DNA from: Saccharothrix sp. ALI-22-I | Lineage (GTDB): Bacteria > Actinomycetota > Actinomycetes > Mycobacteriales > Pseudonocardiaceae | Length of the DNA stretch: 64,000 bases | Assembly (NCBI RefSeq): GCF_001984175.1 | Contig: NZ_MTQP01000049.1 | Span: 62,001-126,000, forward strand | Direction of reading: 5' to 3' | In this document: piece after piece, positions 31,201 to 38,020 of the stretch | Layout of the letters: every line of letters starts with the position of its first letter | How positions within the stretch are numbered: position 1 is the first letter of the stretch | Notes under the pieces: model-generated | Databases searched by the model: none | What the model was told of the DNA's origin: nothing | Seen by the model: only the letters and a program-made list of their open reading frames with translations | Made by a program: the position numbers and the translations under genes

Positions 31201-31399
31201 CGACGAGGTCTGGGAGCTCCTGCAGCGCGGCGGCCGGGTCTACGTCTGCGGTGACGGGCGGCGGATGGCGCCGGCGGTGCGCGAGGCGTTCCAGGACCTG
31301 TACCGCAAGCACACCGGCGGCGACGACGACCAAGCGGCCGCGTGGCTTGCCGGGTTGCAGGAGTCCGACCGGTACGTCGAAGACGTCTGGGCGGGCTGA
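28220..31399 (+). CDS. self-sufficient cytochrome P450-reductase fusion (CYP102/P450 BM3 type)
   Basis: Product of 1059 residues from ATG 28220. Residues 1-460 are the P450: I-helix AGHETTSG near 275, ExxR in LNEGLRLWP, heme ligand Cys411 in FGSGERACIGRQFALHE. Residues about 490-640 are the flavodoxin-like FMN domain (LTLLHGSNLGTCTGIAGDLA). Residues about 690-1059 are the FAD/NADPH reductase with RHYSISSS, VSAGTGVAPFRG and VYVCGDGRRMAP. The length and order match P450 BM3, which hydroxylates long-chain fatty acids sub-terminally with NADPH and O2 in the cytoplasm. The active-site stretch GDGLFTAYNDEPNW parallels BM3 around Phe87, here replaced by a different residue, so the substrate preference may differ. 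Gene spacing (47 bp before, 3 bp after) indicates an operon. Confidence 0.95.
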   Translation: MTHVHQTEPIPERPSWPLVGHALDIPSGVDGLLHVMAEAKELGPLYRVRVFGREINFVSGLDLVTELSDETRFRKNLHPDLVLLRDIGGDGLFTAYNDEPNWRKAHDVLMPAFSLGAMRGYHSTMLDVARTLIAKWDSAAGTSAVEVAEDMTRLTLDTIGLCGFGYDFESFGRAEAHPFVTALSRALDFAQTKGEALPWTGLFQWNKAEQYREDLDYMKNLVDDVIRRRRASGDTSVDDLLGRMLHTRDERTGEPLDDVNIRYQAITFLIAGHETTSGALSFALYYLTKHPEVLARAQAEVDALWGDAADPEPEYGDIGKLTYIRQVLNEGLRLWPTAPVYAVEPIEDTVIGGKYAVRKGEGLLVLIPQLHRDPAWGDNVELFDPERFTPEQEAARPVHLFKPFGSGERACIGRQFALHEATLVLALLVHRYRLIDHTNYQLKIKQSLTLKPDDFTLRLARRTSAERRLPAATASSAEPTTAAAAVARRAVGTALTLLHGSNLGTCTGIAGDLATDGDERGFTTTVAPLNDVAGKLGADGAPVVIVAASYNGRPTDDAARFLAWTEELEPGSLAGLPYAVLGVGDRNWAATYQRVPALIDERLAAAGATRLLERGAADAAGDFAGTVDRWTADLWTVLLERYGTASAPAAAETDTAAGVYELEDASESVTGELAARHGVQPMEVLEARELVDLDHPLGRSKRFLRVRLPEGVTYRTGDHFAVLPHNPEGLVRRVADRFGLDLDRTVRVKSRRRGRNSLPVDRPLTLRRLLTDLVELQDPATREQVAVLAEHTACPPERKPLDELAAAGDLHHRSVLDLLERYRACELPFERYLEMLPVMRARHYSISSSAQASPDEVDLMVSLLSAPHRGGDGTFHGIASHYLQTVDAGDVIQARVLAAGDAFRLPLDPEIPVIMVSAGTGVAPFRGVVLDRMHTGDRGPLLSYFGCDHPDVDYLHRAEMEAAQDAGAVSMRPAFSQAPENGVTYVQDRIAAEGDEVWELLQRGGRVYVCGDGRRMAPAVREAFQDLYRKHTGGDDDQAAAWLAGLQESDRYVEDVWAG

Positions 31400-31402
31400 G
31401 CG

Positions 31403-32593
31403 GTGGGGAAGCCGAGCGGTGCGGTGTTGTCCCTCGGCGTCGCGGTGGCGCTGGTCGCCGGGGTCGCGATGGGCAGCGCGGGCACGAACGTGATGCCCGT
31501 GTTCATCGACGACTTCGCGGCCCGCGACGGGTTGTCCGGCGCGGGGGCGGGACTGGTCGGTGCGGCGCAGCTGACGGCGACCGCCGTAGTGACGCTCCTG
31601 CTCGCCGCCCGCGCGGCCAGGCCGGGACGGGTAGGGATGGCGCGCCTCGGCCTGGCGCTGACCGCGTTCGGGTCGGTCTGGGTGGCCGCGGCCGACGACC
31701 CGGTCACGTTGCTGCTGACCAACCTGCTGCTGGGCGGAGGTCTCGGGGTCGTCTACGCGGCGGCCACGGCGGCGCTGGCAGCGGTCGAGGACTCCGACCG
31801 GGCCTCCGCGGTCGCCGTCGCCGGCACGGTGGCCGTCGCCGCATTGATGATCATGGCGGTGCCGGTCGCGAACGAGCAGTGGGAGGGAGCCGGGTTCCTC
31901 GTGCTCGCGGCGTGCTGCCTGCCCGCCTGGTTCCTGGTGAGCAGGCTGCCGGAACGCCCCACCTCGGCCACGGGCGCCCCGGCCGAGGCTCGGCCGGGCC
32001 GTCCCTCGGCCGTGCTGCTGATCGGCACGGCGGTGCTCTGGGCCGTTACCCAGGGCACCTGGGCCTACGCCTCCGTCCTCGGCCGTGAGCACACCGGCAT
32101 GGAGACGTCGACCGTCTCGGTGGTCCTGGCGGTGTCCAGCGTCGTGGCGCTCGCCGGCGCGGTGGCGGGAGCACCCGCCGCCCGCCGGTTCGGCCGGCTG
32201 ACGTCGATGGTGGTCTTCGTCGTCGTGGAGGCCGTCGCGATGGCGGTGGTCGTGATCAGCGACGAGCCGGTGCTGTTCACCGCGGCGGCGGTGGTCTGGC
32301 AGGCCTGCCAGCTGGCCGTCCTGGTCCAGATGGTGGCCGCGGCGGCGGTGCTCGACCCGTCCGGGCGCTGGGTCGCCTCGCTCAGCGGCGCCTCGGCGCT
32401 GGGCACCGGCGCCGGCCCGCTCGCCGTGGGGCTGCTCCTGGACAACGCGGGGGCGCAGGTGCTGGGCGTGGCGTTCGCGATCGGCATGGTGGTCGCGTCG
32501 CTACCCCTGCTCCGGATGACCACGGCCGCCGATCGCGGGCGAGCCGATCGCGGGCGACAGGACGGACCGGTGCCCACCGCCGCACGGCCGTAG
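31403..32593 (+). CDS. MFS transporter
   Basis: Product of 396 residues starting at GTG 31403, only 3 bp after the P450 stop, so it is translationally coupled. About 12 hydrophobic segments are visible, with the first half starting VLSLGVAVALVAGVAMGSAG and a cytoplasmic loop (RLPERPTSATGAPAEARPG) between segments 6 and 7. The sequence resembles small-molecule uptake or efflux carriers of the major facilitator superfamily; no specific subfamily motif is clear. Its place in the SDR-P450 operon suggests that it moves the substrate in or the product out across the cell membrane. Confidence 0.85.
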   Translation: MGKPSGAVLSLGVAVALVAGVAMGSAGTNVMPVFIDDFAARDGLSGAGAGLVGAAQLTATAVVTLLLAARAARPGRVGMARLGLALTAFGSVWVAAADDPVTLLLTNLLLGGGLGVVYAAATAALAAVEDSDRASAVAVAGTVAVAALMIMAVPVANEQWEGAGFLVLAACCLPAWFLVSRLPERPTSATGAPAEARPGRPSAVLLIGTAVLWAVTQGTWAYASVLGREHTGMETSTVSVVLAVSSVVALAGAVAGAPAARRFGRLTSMVVFVVVEAVAMAVVVISDEPVLFTAAAVVWQACQLAVLVQMVAAAAVLDPSGRWVASLSGASALGTGAGPLAVGLLLDNAGAQVLGVAFAIGMVVASLPLLRMTTAADRGRADRGRQDGPVPTAARP

Positions 32594-32661
32594 CCGCCTT
32601 TCCGATCGCCTGGTGGGTGAGCCGGTCGAGCGGCCGCTGAGGTCCCCTCCCTGACCGGCGA

Positions 32662-32691
32662 GGCCAGTTCCTGGTGAACGCCGAATGAATA
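32662..32691 (+). promoter_or_regulatory. shared upstream element, copy 2 (FMO-ALDH operon)
   Basis: Second copy of the 30-bp element, ending GAACGCCGAATGAATA, 44 bp before the monooxygenase start. Only four bases differ from copy 1, while surrounding sequence is unrelated, so selection on a binding or promoter function is likely. Confidence 0.6.
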
Positions 32692-32735
32692 CGGTCTTCT
32701 CAGACCGCTGAACCGTCGATCAGAAAGGCGGGTTC

Positions 32736-34082
32736 GTGGACGACACCCGGTACGACACGTGCGTGATCGGAGCCGGCCCGGCCGGGCTCGCGGTCGCGCG
32801 GGCACTGGCGGAACGGGACCTCCCGTACACGCACGTCGAACGGCACACCGCGCCCGGCGGCATCTGGGACATCGACAATCCCGGAAGCCCGATGTACGAG
32901 TCCGCCCACTTCATCTCCAGCAGGACCCGATCGGGCTTCGGCGGGTGGCCGATGCCCGACCACTTCCCGGACTACCCGTCGCACCGGCAGGTCCTGTCCT
33001 ACCTGAGGTCGTTCGCCGACGCGTACGGACTGACCGGCCGCATCGAGTTCGGTACCGGGGTGCGCGCCGTCGCCAGGAATGCCGACGGCTCGTGGACGGT
33101 CACCAGGGGCGACGGGCGGGAGAGCGTTCACGGGCAGGTGGTGGTGTGCACCGGTGCGCAGTGGCATCCCAACATCCCCGAGCTGCCAGGGCGCTTCACC
33201 GGCGAGATCCGGCATGTGGTCGGCTACCGCGGCGAAGAAGCGCTGCGCGGCAAGCGGGTGCTCGTCGTGGGCGCCGGCAACTCCGGGTGCGACATCGCCT
33301 GCGACGCGGCGCGGGCGGCCGACCACGCGGTGATCAGCATGCGCCGCGGCTACTGGTTCATCCCCAAGCACGTGTTCGGACGTCCCGCGGACACACTGGC
33401 CGGCGCCGGGCCGAGAATGCCGATGTGGCTCGAGCAGAAGCTCTTCGGCGCGCTGCTGAGGATCCTCGACGGCGATCCCACCCGTCTGGGCCTGCCCAAG
33501 CCGGACCACAAGCTGTTCGAGACGCACCCCGCCATCAACTCCATGCTGATCCACCACCTGCGGCACGGGGACATCACGGCCAAACCCGGCATCACCCGCG
33601 TCGAGGGCAGGACCGTGCACTTCGCCGACGGCACCTCGGACGACTTCGACCTGATCCTCCTGGCGACCGGTTACCTGCACAAAGCGCCGGTGGCGCAGGA
33701 GTACTTCGGCGACGAGCAGCACCCCGAGCTGTACCTGTCGGTGTTCTCCCGCGAGTACGAGGGCCTGTTCGGCGTCGGTTTCGTGGAAACCAATTCCGGA
33801 GCCTACCGGCTCTTCGACACCCAGGCGCAGCTGATCGCCGGGTTCATCGAGGACAGTCGGCGTGGACTGCCCCAGGCCGAGCGGTTCACCCGCATGATCC
33901 GCGACGACCGCCCCGATCTCACCGCGGGTCTGAAATTCGTCGCCTCACCCCGCCACACCGGTTACGTCGACAGCGGCGCGTACCTGAGGTACGTCACGAA
34001 GGTCGCCAAGGCGATGAACTGGCCCACCGAGGGCAGGCCGCCGTCGGTGGCCGCCGCCCGGCACGAAGAGGTCGTGTCGTGA
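32736..34082 (+). CDS. flavin-containing monooxygenase (Baeyer-Villiger type candidate)
   Basis: Product of 448 residues from GTG 32736 (AGAAAGG ribosome site). N-terminal FAD motif CVIGAGPAGLAVARALAERD; second Rossmann motif RVLVVGAGNSGCDIACDAAR for NADPH near residue 170; the ATG motif LLATGYLHKAPV near 312. An FMO fingerprint-like HxxxY/H region is seen around MPDHFPDYPSHRQV. Such enzymes oxygenate nitrogen or sulfur atoms or convert ketones to esters. The context (P450, SDR, ALDH) favours ketone oxidation, but this is inference. The ALDH gene overlaps its stop by 4 bp. A decayed paralogue lies at 16538-17373. Confidence 0.88.
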   Translation: MDDTRYDTCVIGAGPAGLAVARALAERDLPYTHVERHTAPGGIWDIDNPGSPMYESAHFISSRTRSGFGGWPMPDHFPDYPSHRQVLSYLRSFADAYGLTGRIEFGTGVRAVARNADGSWTVTRGDGRESVHGQVVVCTGAQWHPNIPELPGRFTGEIRHVVGYRGEEALRGKRVLVVGAGNSGCDIACDAARAADHAVISMRRGYWFIPKHVFGRPADTLAGAGPRMPMWLEQKLFGALLRILDGDPTRLGLPKPDHKLFETHPAINSMLIHHLRHGDITAKPGITRVEGRTVHFADGTSDDFDLILLATGYLHKAPVAQEYFGDEQHPELYLSVFSREYEGLFGVGFVETNSGAYRLFDTQAQLIAGFIEDSRRGLPQAERFTRMIRDDRPDLTAGLKFVASPRHTGYVDSGAYLRYVTKVAKAMNWPTEGRPPSVAAARHEEVVS

Positions 34083-35482
34083 CGACGCTGGAAGTCCGCA
34101 ACCCCGCCACCGGCGAGCTGATCACCACGCTGCCCGCCACCAGCGCGGCCGAGGTCGCGCGGGCAGCCGGGCGGGCCCGGCTGGTGCACGAGAGCGGGAT
34201 CTGGTCCCAGGCGCCGCCGCGCGAACGGGCGGCGGTCCTGTTGCGTCTCGCCGACCTGATGGAGCGCGACGCCGAGATCCTGGCGCGACTGGACAGCGAG
34301 GACGCCGGCAAGCCGATCACGGAGTGCCGCACCGGCGACGTGCCCGGCGCGATCGAGTCGATGCGCTGGTTCGCCGAGGCGGCGGACAAGGTTTTCGGCC
34401 GCGTCGCACCCACCGGCCCCGGGCACCTCGGGGTGATCACCCGTGAGCCCGTCGGGGTGGTCGCCGCCATCCTGCCGTGGAACTACCCCCTCGCCATGAC
34501 CGCGTGGAAGGTCGGTCCCGCGCTCGCCGCAGGCAACTGCCTGCTGGCCAAGCCCGCCGAGGCGACGCCGCGTTCGGCGCTGCACCTGGCGTGCCTGGCC
34601 GAGGAAGCGGGGTTGCCCACCGGTGTGCTGACCGTGTTGCCGGGCCACGGCGAGGTGGCGGGCGCGGCACTCGCGCGTGATCCGGTGGTGGGAGCGCTGT
34701 CGTTCACCGGCTCGACCGCGACCGGCCGCGTCGTCCTCGCCGAGGCCGCGCGCACGAACTTCAAGCGCGTGTCCCTGGAGATGGGCGGCAAGAGCCCGCA
34801 GGTGCTGATGGCGGACGCGCTCGACTTCGGTGACGACCTCATCGACGACATGGTCGACGCCGCGTTCCTCACGGCGGGACAGAACTGCACGGCTGGTTCG
34901 CGCGTCCTGGTCCACCAGGAGATCGCCGACGAACTCCTGGTCCGGTTCGTCGCCGCTGCCCGTGCCCTGGTCATCGGCGACCCCGCCGAGCCCGAGACCC
35001 GGATCGGGCCGCTGATCAGCCACGACGCCAGGAGTCGCGTCGCGACGGCAGTGGAGGAGGCACGTGCGACCGGTGCGCGCGTCCACGCCGCTGACCTACC
35101 CGAAGACCTGCACCCCGGCGGCGCCTACTACCCGCCGACCGTCGTCACCGATGTTCCGGTGGAGGCGCGGCTGCTCACCAGCGAGCTGTTCGGGCCGGTC
35201 GTCAGCGTCCAGACCTTCGCCACGGAGGAAGAGGCGATCCGCATGGCCAATGCCACCGAGTACGGGCTGGCCGCCTCGGTGTGGACCAGGGACCTCGACG
35301 TCGCCTGGCGGTTGGCGCGCGGTGTCCAGGCAGGCGTCGTCTCCGTCAACTCCTACAGCGAGGGCGACATCACCACGCCCTTCGGCGGCTGGAAGCAGTC
35401 GGGGTTCGGTGGCGCGGAGAAGTCCACGACCGCGTTCGACCAGTGGACCAGGGAGAAGACGGTGTGGATCCGCACGCGGTGA
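34079..35482 (+). CDS. aldehyde dehydrogenase (aminobutyraldehyde/betaine-aldehyde type)
   Basis: Product of 467 residues. GTG 34079 overlaps the monooxygenase stop (GTGA), which decides the start. Oxyanion Asn in LPWNYPLAM, cofactor motif SFTGSTATGR, catalytic Glu in LEMGGKSPQ and nucleophile Cys in TAGQNCTAGSR are all present, followed by ELFGPVVSV and the C-terminal WKQSGFGGAEKS. This is a complete NAD(P)-dependent ALDH of class 9/25-like appearance. It would oxidise an aldehyde formed in the pathway to the acid, in the cytoplasm. It is the last gene of this transcript and converges on the AraC gene with 3 bp between stops. Confidence 0.92.
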   Translation: MTTLEVRNPATGELITTLPATSAAEVARAAGRARLVHESGIWSQAPPRERAAVLLRLADLMERDAEILARLDSEDAGKPITECRTGDVPGAIESMRWFAEAADKVFGRVAPTGPGHLGVITREPVGVVAAILPWNYPLAMTAWKVGPALAAGNCLLAKPAEATPRSALHLACLAEEAGLPTGVLTVLPGHGEVAGAALARDPVVGALSFTGSTATGRVVLAEAARTNFKRVSLEMGGKSPQVLMADALDFGDDLIDDMVDAAFLTAGQNCTAGSRVLVHQEIADELLVRFVAAARALVIGDPAEPETRIGPLISHDARSRVATAVEEARATGARVHAADLPEDLHPGGAYYPPTVVTDVPVEARLLTSELFGPVVSVQTFATEEEAIRMANATEYGLAASVWTRDLDVAWRLARGVQAGVVSVNSYSEGDITTPFGGWKQSGFGGAEKSTTAFDQWTREKTVWIRTR

Positions 35483-35485
35483 TCC

Positions 35486-36652
35486 TCAGACGGGTCCCTC
35501 CGGGTCGAGCACCGCTTCGCGCAGCTGCAGCGGCGTCACACCGTGCCATCGGCGTATCGCACGCCGGAGCGCGCGGACGTCGGAGAAGCCGACCCGGCGG
35601 GTGATGTCGGTCAGCGTCAGCTCCGGTTGGCGGATCAGCTGTTCGACCTGTTCGCGCCGCACGCCGTCGACGAGCGCCTCATAGGTCGTTCCGCACTCGG
35701 CGAGGCGCCGGCGCAACGTGCGTTCTCCGGTCGCGTGCCTGCGGGCTTGCTCGGCGAAGGTGGGGACGGTCGGCAGGCTCTGCGCGATCGAGATCTCCAG
35801 TACCTCCAGCAGATCCTGACGAGGGCGGCGGGACGCGGCCTGCGCGTCCAGGACCTCCAGCGTCGAGGCGTAGGTGACCGGGTCGCGGCCCGGCATCGCG
35901 GTGCGCGCCCACGCGGCTGGGAACACGAAAGCGTTGCGCGGAGCCGAGAAACGGACTGGACACCCGAACAGGTCTTCGAACGGGCCGGGGTCGCGCGGAG
36001 CGGGGAAGGTGAACTCCACCAGCCGTGGCCGGAACTCCGGGCCGAGCACCAGGCGGGTGACCGTGACAACGTTCGCGAACGCCTCGTCGACCAGGAAGGT
36101 GCCGACGGCGGGGTCCAGGGCCGGATCGGGCAGGTCGGCCCACAGCGTGAAGCCGGCGTCGCCCTGCCCGGCCGACCACACCACCATCGCCCCGGAGAGG
36201 TTCTGGAACCGCACACCTGTCTCGACGGCGTCCCTCAGGGTGTCGGCGGCCATGAGGGCGAACCCCATCAGGCCCCACGCGGTCGGGTGCTGCCTGGCTC
36301 CCACCCGCAGGCCCAGGTGTTCGTCCCCGGTCAGCTGCACGGCGCGGCGGATGACCTCGCTGCCCTGGCGGTAGGACACCCGCAGCTCGACGGACTGGAG
36401 CATCGTCTCGTCCAGGCCGACGCGGGCGAGCGTGGGCCGCAGGTCGGCGCCGAGCTCGTCGGACAGCGCGGTGAGGTAGCGCAGGATGATCGGTGGGATC
36501 GTGGCCGAGGTACTGCGATTGGTGGGGCGAGCAACAGTGTTCGCCGGCTCAGCGGACATCGCACGGGTCCTTTGTGATCGCTCTACTGCGGAAGGCGCGA
36601 CCGGACCTCGTCGCCGGTCGCTCAGGTTGGTGATTCGGCCGTCGCGGCTCAT
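35486..36652 (-). CDS. AraC-family transcriptional regulator (OruR/VirS-like)
   Basis: Product of 388 residues if started at ATG 36652, which overlaps the stop of the membrane-protein gene (ATGA). An internal ATG at 36559 with AAAGGA upstream gives 357 residues and is the alternative. Residues about 50-240 are the Arabinose_bd-type sensor domain (LRPTLARVGLDETMLQSVEL, WGLMGFALMAADTLRDAVET). The C-terminal AraC domain has two helix-turn-helix units (TFAEQARRHATGERTLRRRL and LTLTDITRRVGFSDVRALRR). In Mycobacterium tuberculosis a regulator of this type, VirS, controls an adjacent operon with a flavin monooxygenase and an SDR. It probably regulates the converging FMO-ALDH and SDR-P450 units. Confidence 0.88.
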   Translation of the reverse strand: MSRDGRITNLSDRRRGPVAPSAVERSQRTRAMSAEPANTVARPTNRSTSATIPPIILRYLTALSDELGADLRPTLARVGLDETMLQSVELRVSYRQGSEVIRRAVQLTGDEHLGLRVGARQHPTAWGLMGFALMAADTLRDAVETGVRFQNLSGAMVVWSAGQGDAGFTLWADLPDPALDPAVGTFLVDEAFANVVTVTRLVLGPEFRPRLVEFTFPAPRDPGPFEDLFGCPVRFSAPRNAFVFPAAWARTAMPGRDPVTYASTLEVLDAQAASRRPRQDLLEVLEISIAQSLPTVPTFAEQARRHATGERTLRRRLAECGTTYEALVDGVRREQVEQLIRQPELTLTDITRRVGFSDVRALRRAIRRWHGVTPLQLREAVLDPEGPV

Positions 36653-37167
36653 CGCGCGCCTCGCACATCACGGAGCCGGCTCTCGTGCCGCACCGCCAGG
36701 CAGACCGCGCGGAACGCCGGCGTCCACTCGATCCCGCCGATGACCGGTGCGAAGAACCGCTGCCGGTGGTCGGTGTCGCTCATCGAGGTGATGGTGACGT
36801 ACATGCTGCCGAACGCGGCGAAGAGGGCGGCGTTGCGCAGTAGCGCGATCGGCACGGACGGTAGCAGGTCGGAGGCAACGGGCGGTGCGCCGATCCACTG
36901 CTCCGCCGTCTCGGGCGTGATCACGATCAACCCCAGGACGATGAAGAACCCGAACAACGCCGGCCCGACCACGACCGCCCGGAGGAAGATCCTCACGGTC
37001 ACCCACGCGGCGATCGTCACCCCGAGCGCGACGCCGAGCAACGTCCACCAATGGGTACCCTCGGTCTTTAGCGGCACGAGCCAAGCCAGGCCGGCGACGG
37101 TCATGAAAACCAGCGCGGGCAGCATCCGGCGTAGGATGTGGGAAACAAACCAGTAACCCTCGATCAT
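36649..37167 (-). CDS. integral membrane protein of unknown function, coupled to the AraC gene
   Basis: Product of 172 residues from ATG 37167 (GAGGAA upstream). The related fragment at 18274 carries about 24 extra N-terminal residues; codons upstream of 37167 encode the matching series (FTASRGIGRQTERWFVRR) but no start codon is seen before a stop, so translation may begin at 37167. Four membrane segments are likely (about 14-34, 40-60, 64-84 and 105-125). EGYWFVSHILRRML and the C-terminal IGGIEWTPAFRAVCLAV are distinctive. I do not recognise a characterised family. The 4-bp overlap with the AraC gene and a duplicate beside another monooxygenase/SDR pair tie it to that pathway, perhaps as an uptake or sensing partner. 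Confidence 0.75.
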   Translation of the reverse strand: MIEGYWFVSHILRRMLPALVFMTVAGLAWLVPLKTEGTHWWTLLGVALGVTIAAWVTVRIFLRAVVVGPALFGFFIVLGLIVITPETAEQWIGAPPVASDLLPSVPIALLRNAALFAAFGSMYVTITSMSDTDHRQRFFAPVIGGIEWTPAFRAVCLAVRHESRLRDVRGAR

Positions 37168-37639
37168 GGTCGGAGTTCCTCTTCGGACGAACCAGCGTTC
37201 GGTCTGGCGTCCGATCCCACGGGATGCGGTGAACGGCGCGGCGCAGATGATGCCCGCTCATCCGAGGGCGGGGTAGTGGTGCGTCGAGGCTGCGAACCCA
37301 CGCATAGTGAACCCATCGTATCTGGTTGCCTACATGATCGTGCTGCCGGCGTGGCAGGCGTGGAAATGGCCGTGAATGATGTGCGGCGGACGCCGTCGGC
37401 GGCGCGCGGAAGTGTCGGCTCCCGCGGGCGACTCCGCCGGCGGCGTGGGCGGGTCGGCAGCCTCTCCGCCTGGCCTTCACGCAGGATTCTTCGGAGGTCT
37501 CTCGTTCGCGCAAGATCCGCTCTTCACGGTCGTCCGGCACCACCGCGATCGGGACACCCTTCGACGGACTGTCCGGCATCGACTACGACCGTGCATCGGG
37601 CGCCTGCTGCGCCGGCCGCACATCGTCCGCAGTTGCTCC
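37168..37639. other. 470 bp with no supportable gene
   Basis: This holds the upstream region of the membrane protein-AraC unit (reverse strand). No consensus promoter stands out, and open frames are shadows. Confidence 0.45.
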
Positions 37640-37951
37640 AGCCCCGCGACGCCTGAGCAGTTGCAGTTCAACGAGAAGTCCCTGTGGACCGGTGGTCCAG
37701 GTTCTGCGGGGTACAACTTCGGCAACTGGACCTCGCCGCGGCCCGGTGCGCTCGACGAAGTCGTCAACGCCATCAACCAGAACGGCTCGGCCGACCCGGC
37801 GTGGGTGGCGGGCAACCTGGGCCAGCCCAAGACCAACTTCGGCGCCTACCAGACCTTCGGCGACCTCCGTCTGGACATGGCCGGGCACGGCACCGGTTTC
37901 ACCGGATACCGCCGGCTCTCGGAGGACGTGGAGATCCTCCCGTTCAACTGA
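37640..37951 (+). pseudogene. GH95 alpha-fucosidase-type fragment
   Basis: The frame reads LQFNEKSLWTGGPGSAGYNF, SPRPGALDEVVNAINQNGSA, then LGQPKTNFGAYQTFGDLRLD. These are the conserved N-terminal sandwich segments of GH95 enzymes (NE.SLWTGGP and FGAYQ.FGDL). The signal peptide and the whole catalytic barrel are missing; a stop follows after the next turn. One more relic of a plant-wall enzyme in this window. Confidence 0.75.
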
Positions 37952-38020
37952 CACCACCCGATTCCGAATAACGTCCACTGTAGACAGCGGTGGCGAAGCG
38001 ATACCGCACGCCGGAGTCAC

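Noticed and set aside
36668..37579. 303-codon reverse frame overlapping the membrane-protein gene.
   Set aside because: The other frame has membrane helices and a relative at 18274; this one is Arg/His-rich shadow sequence.
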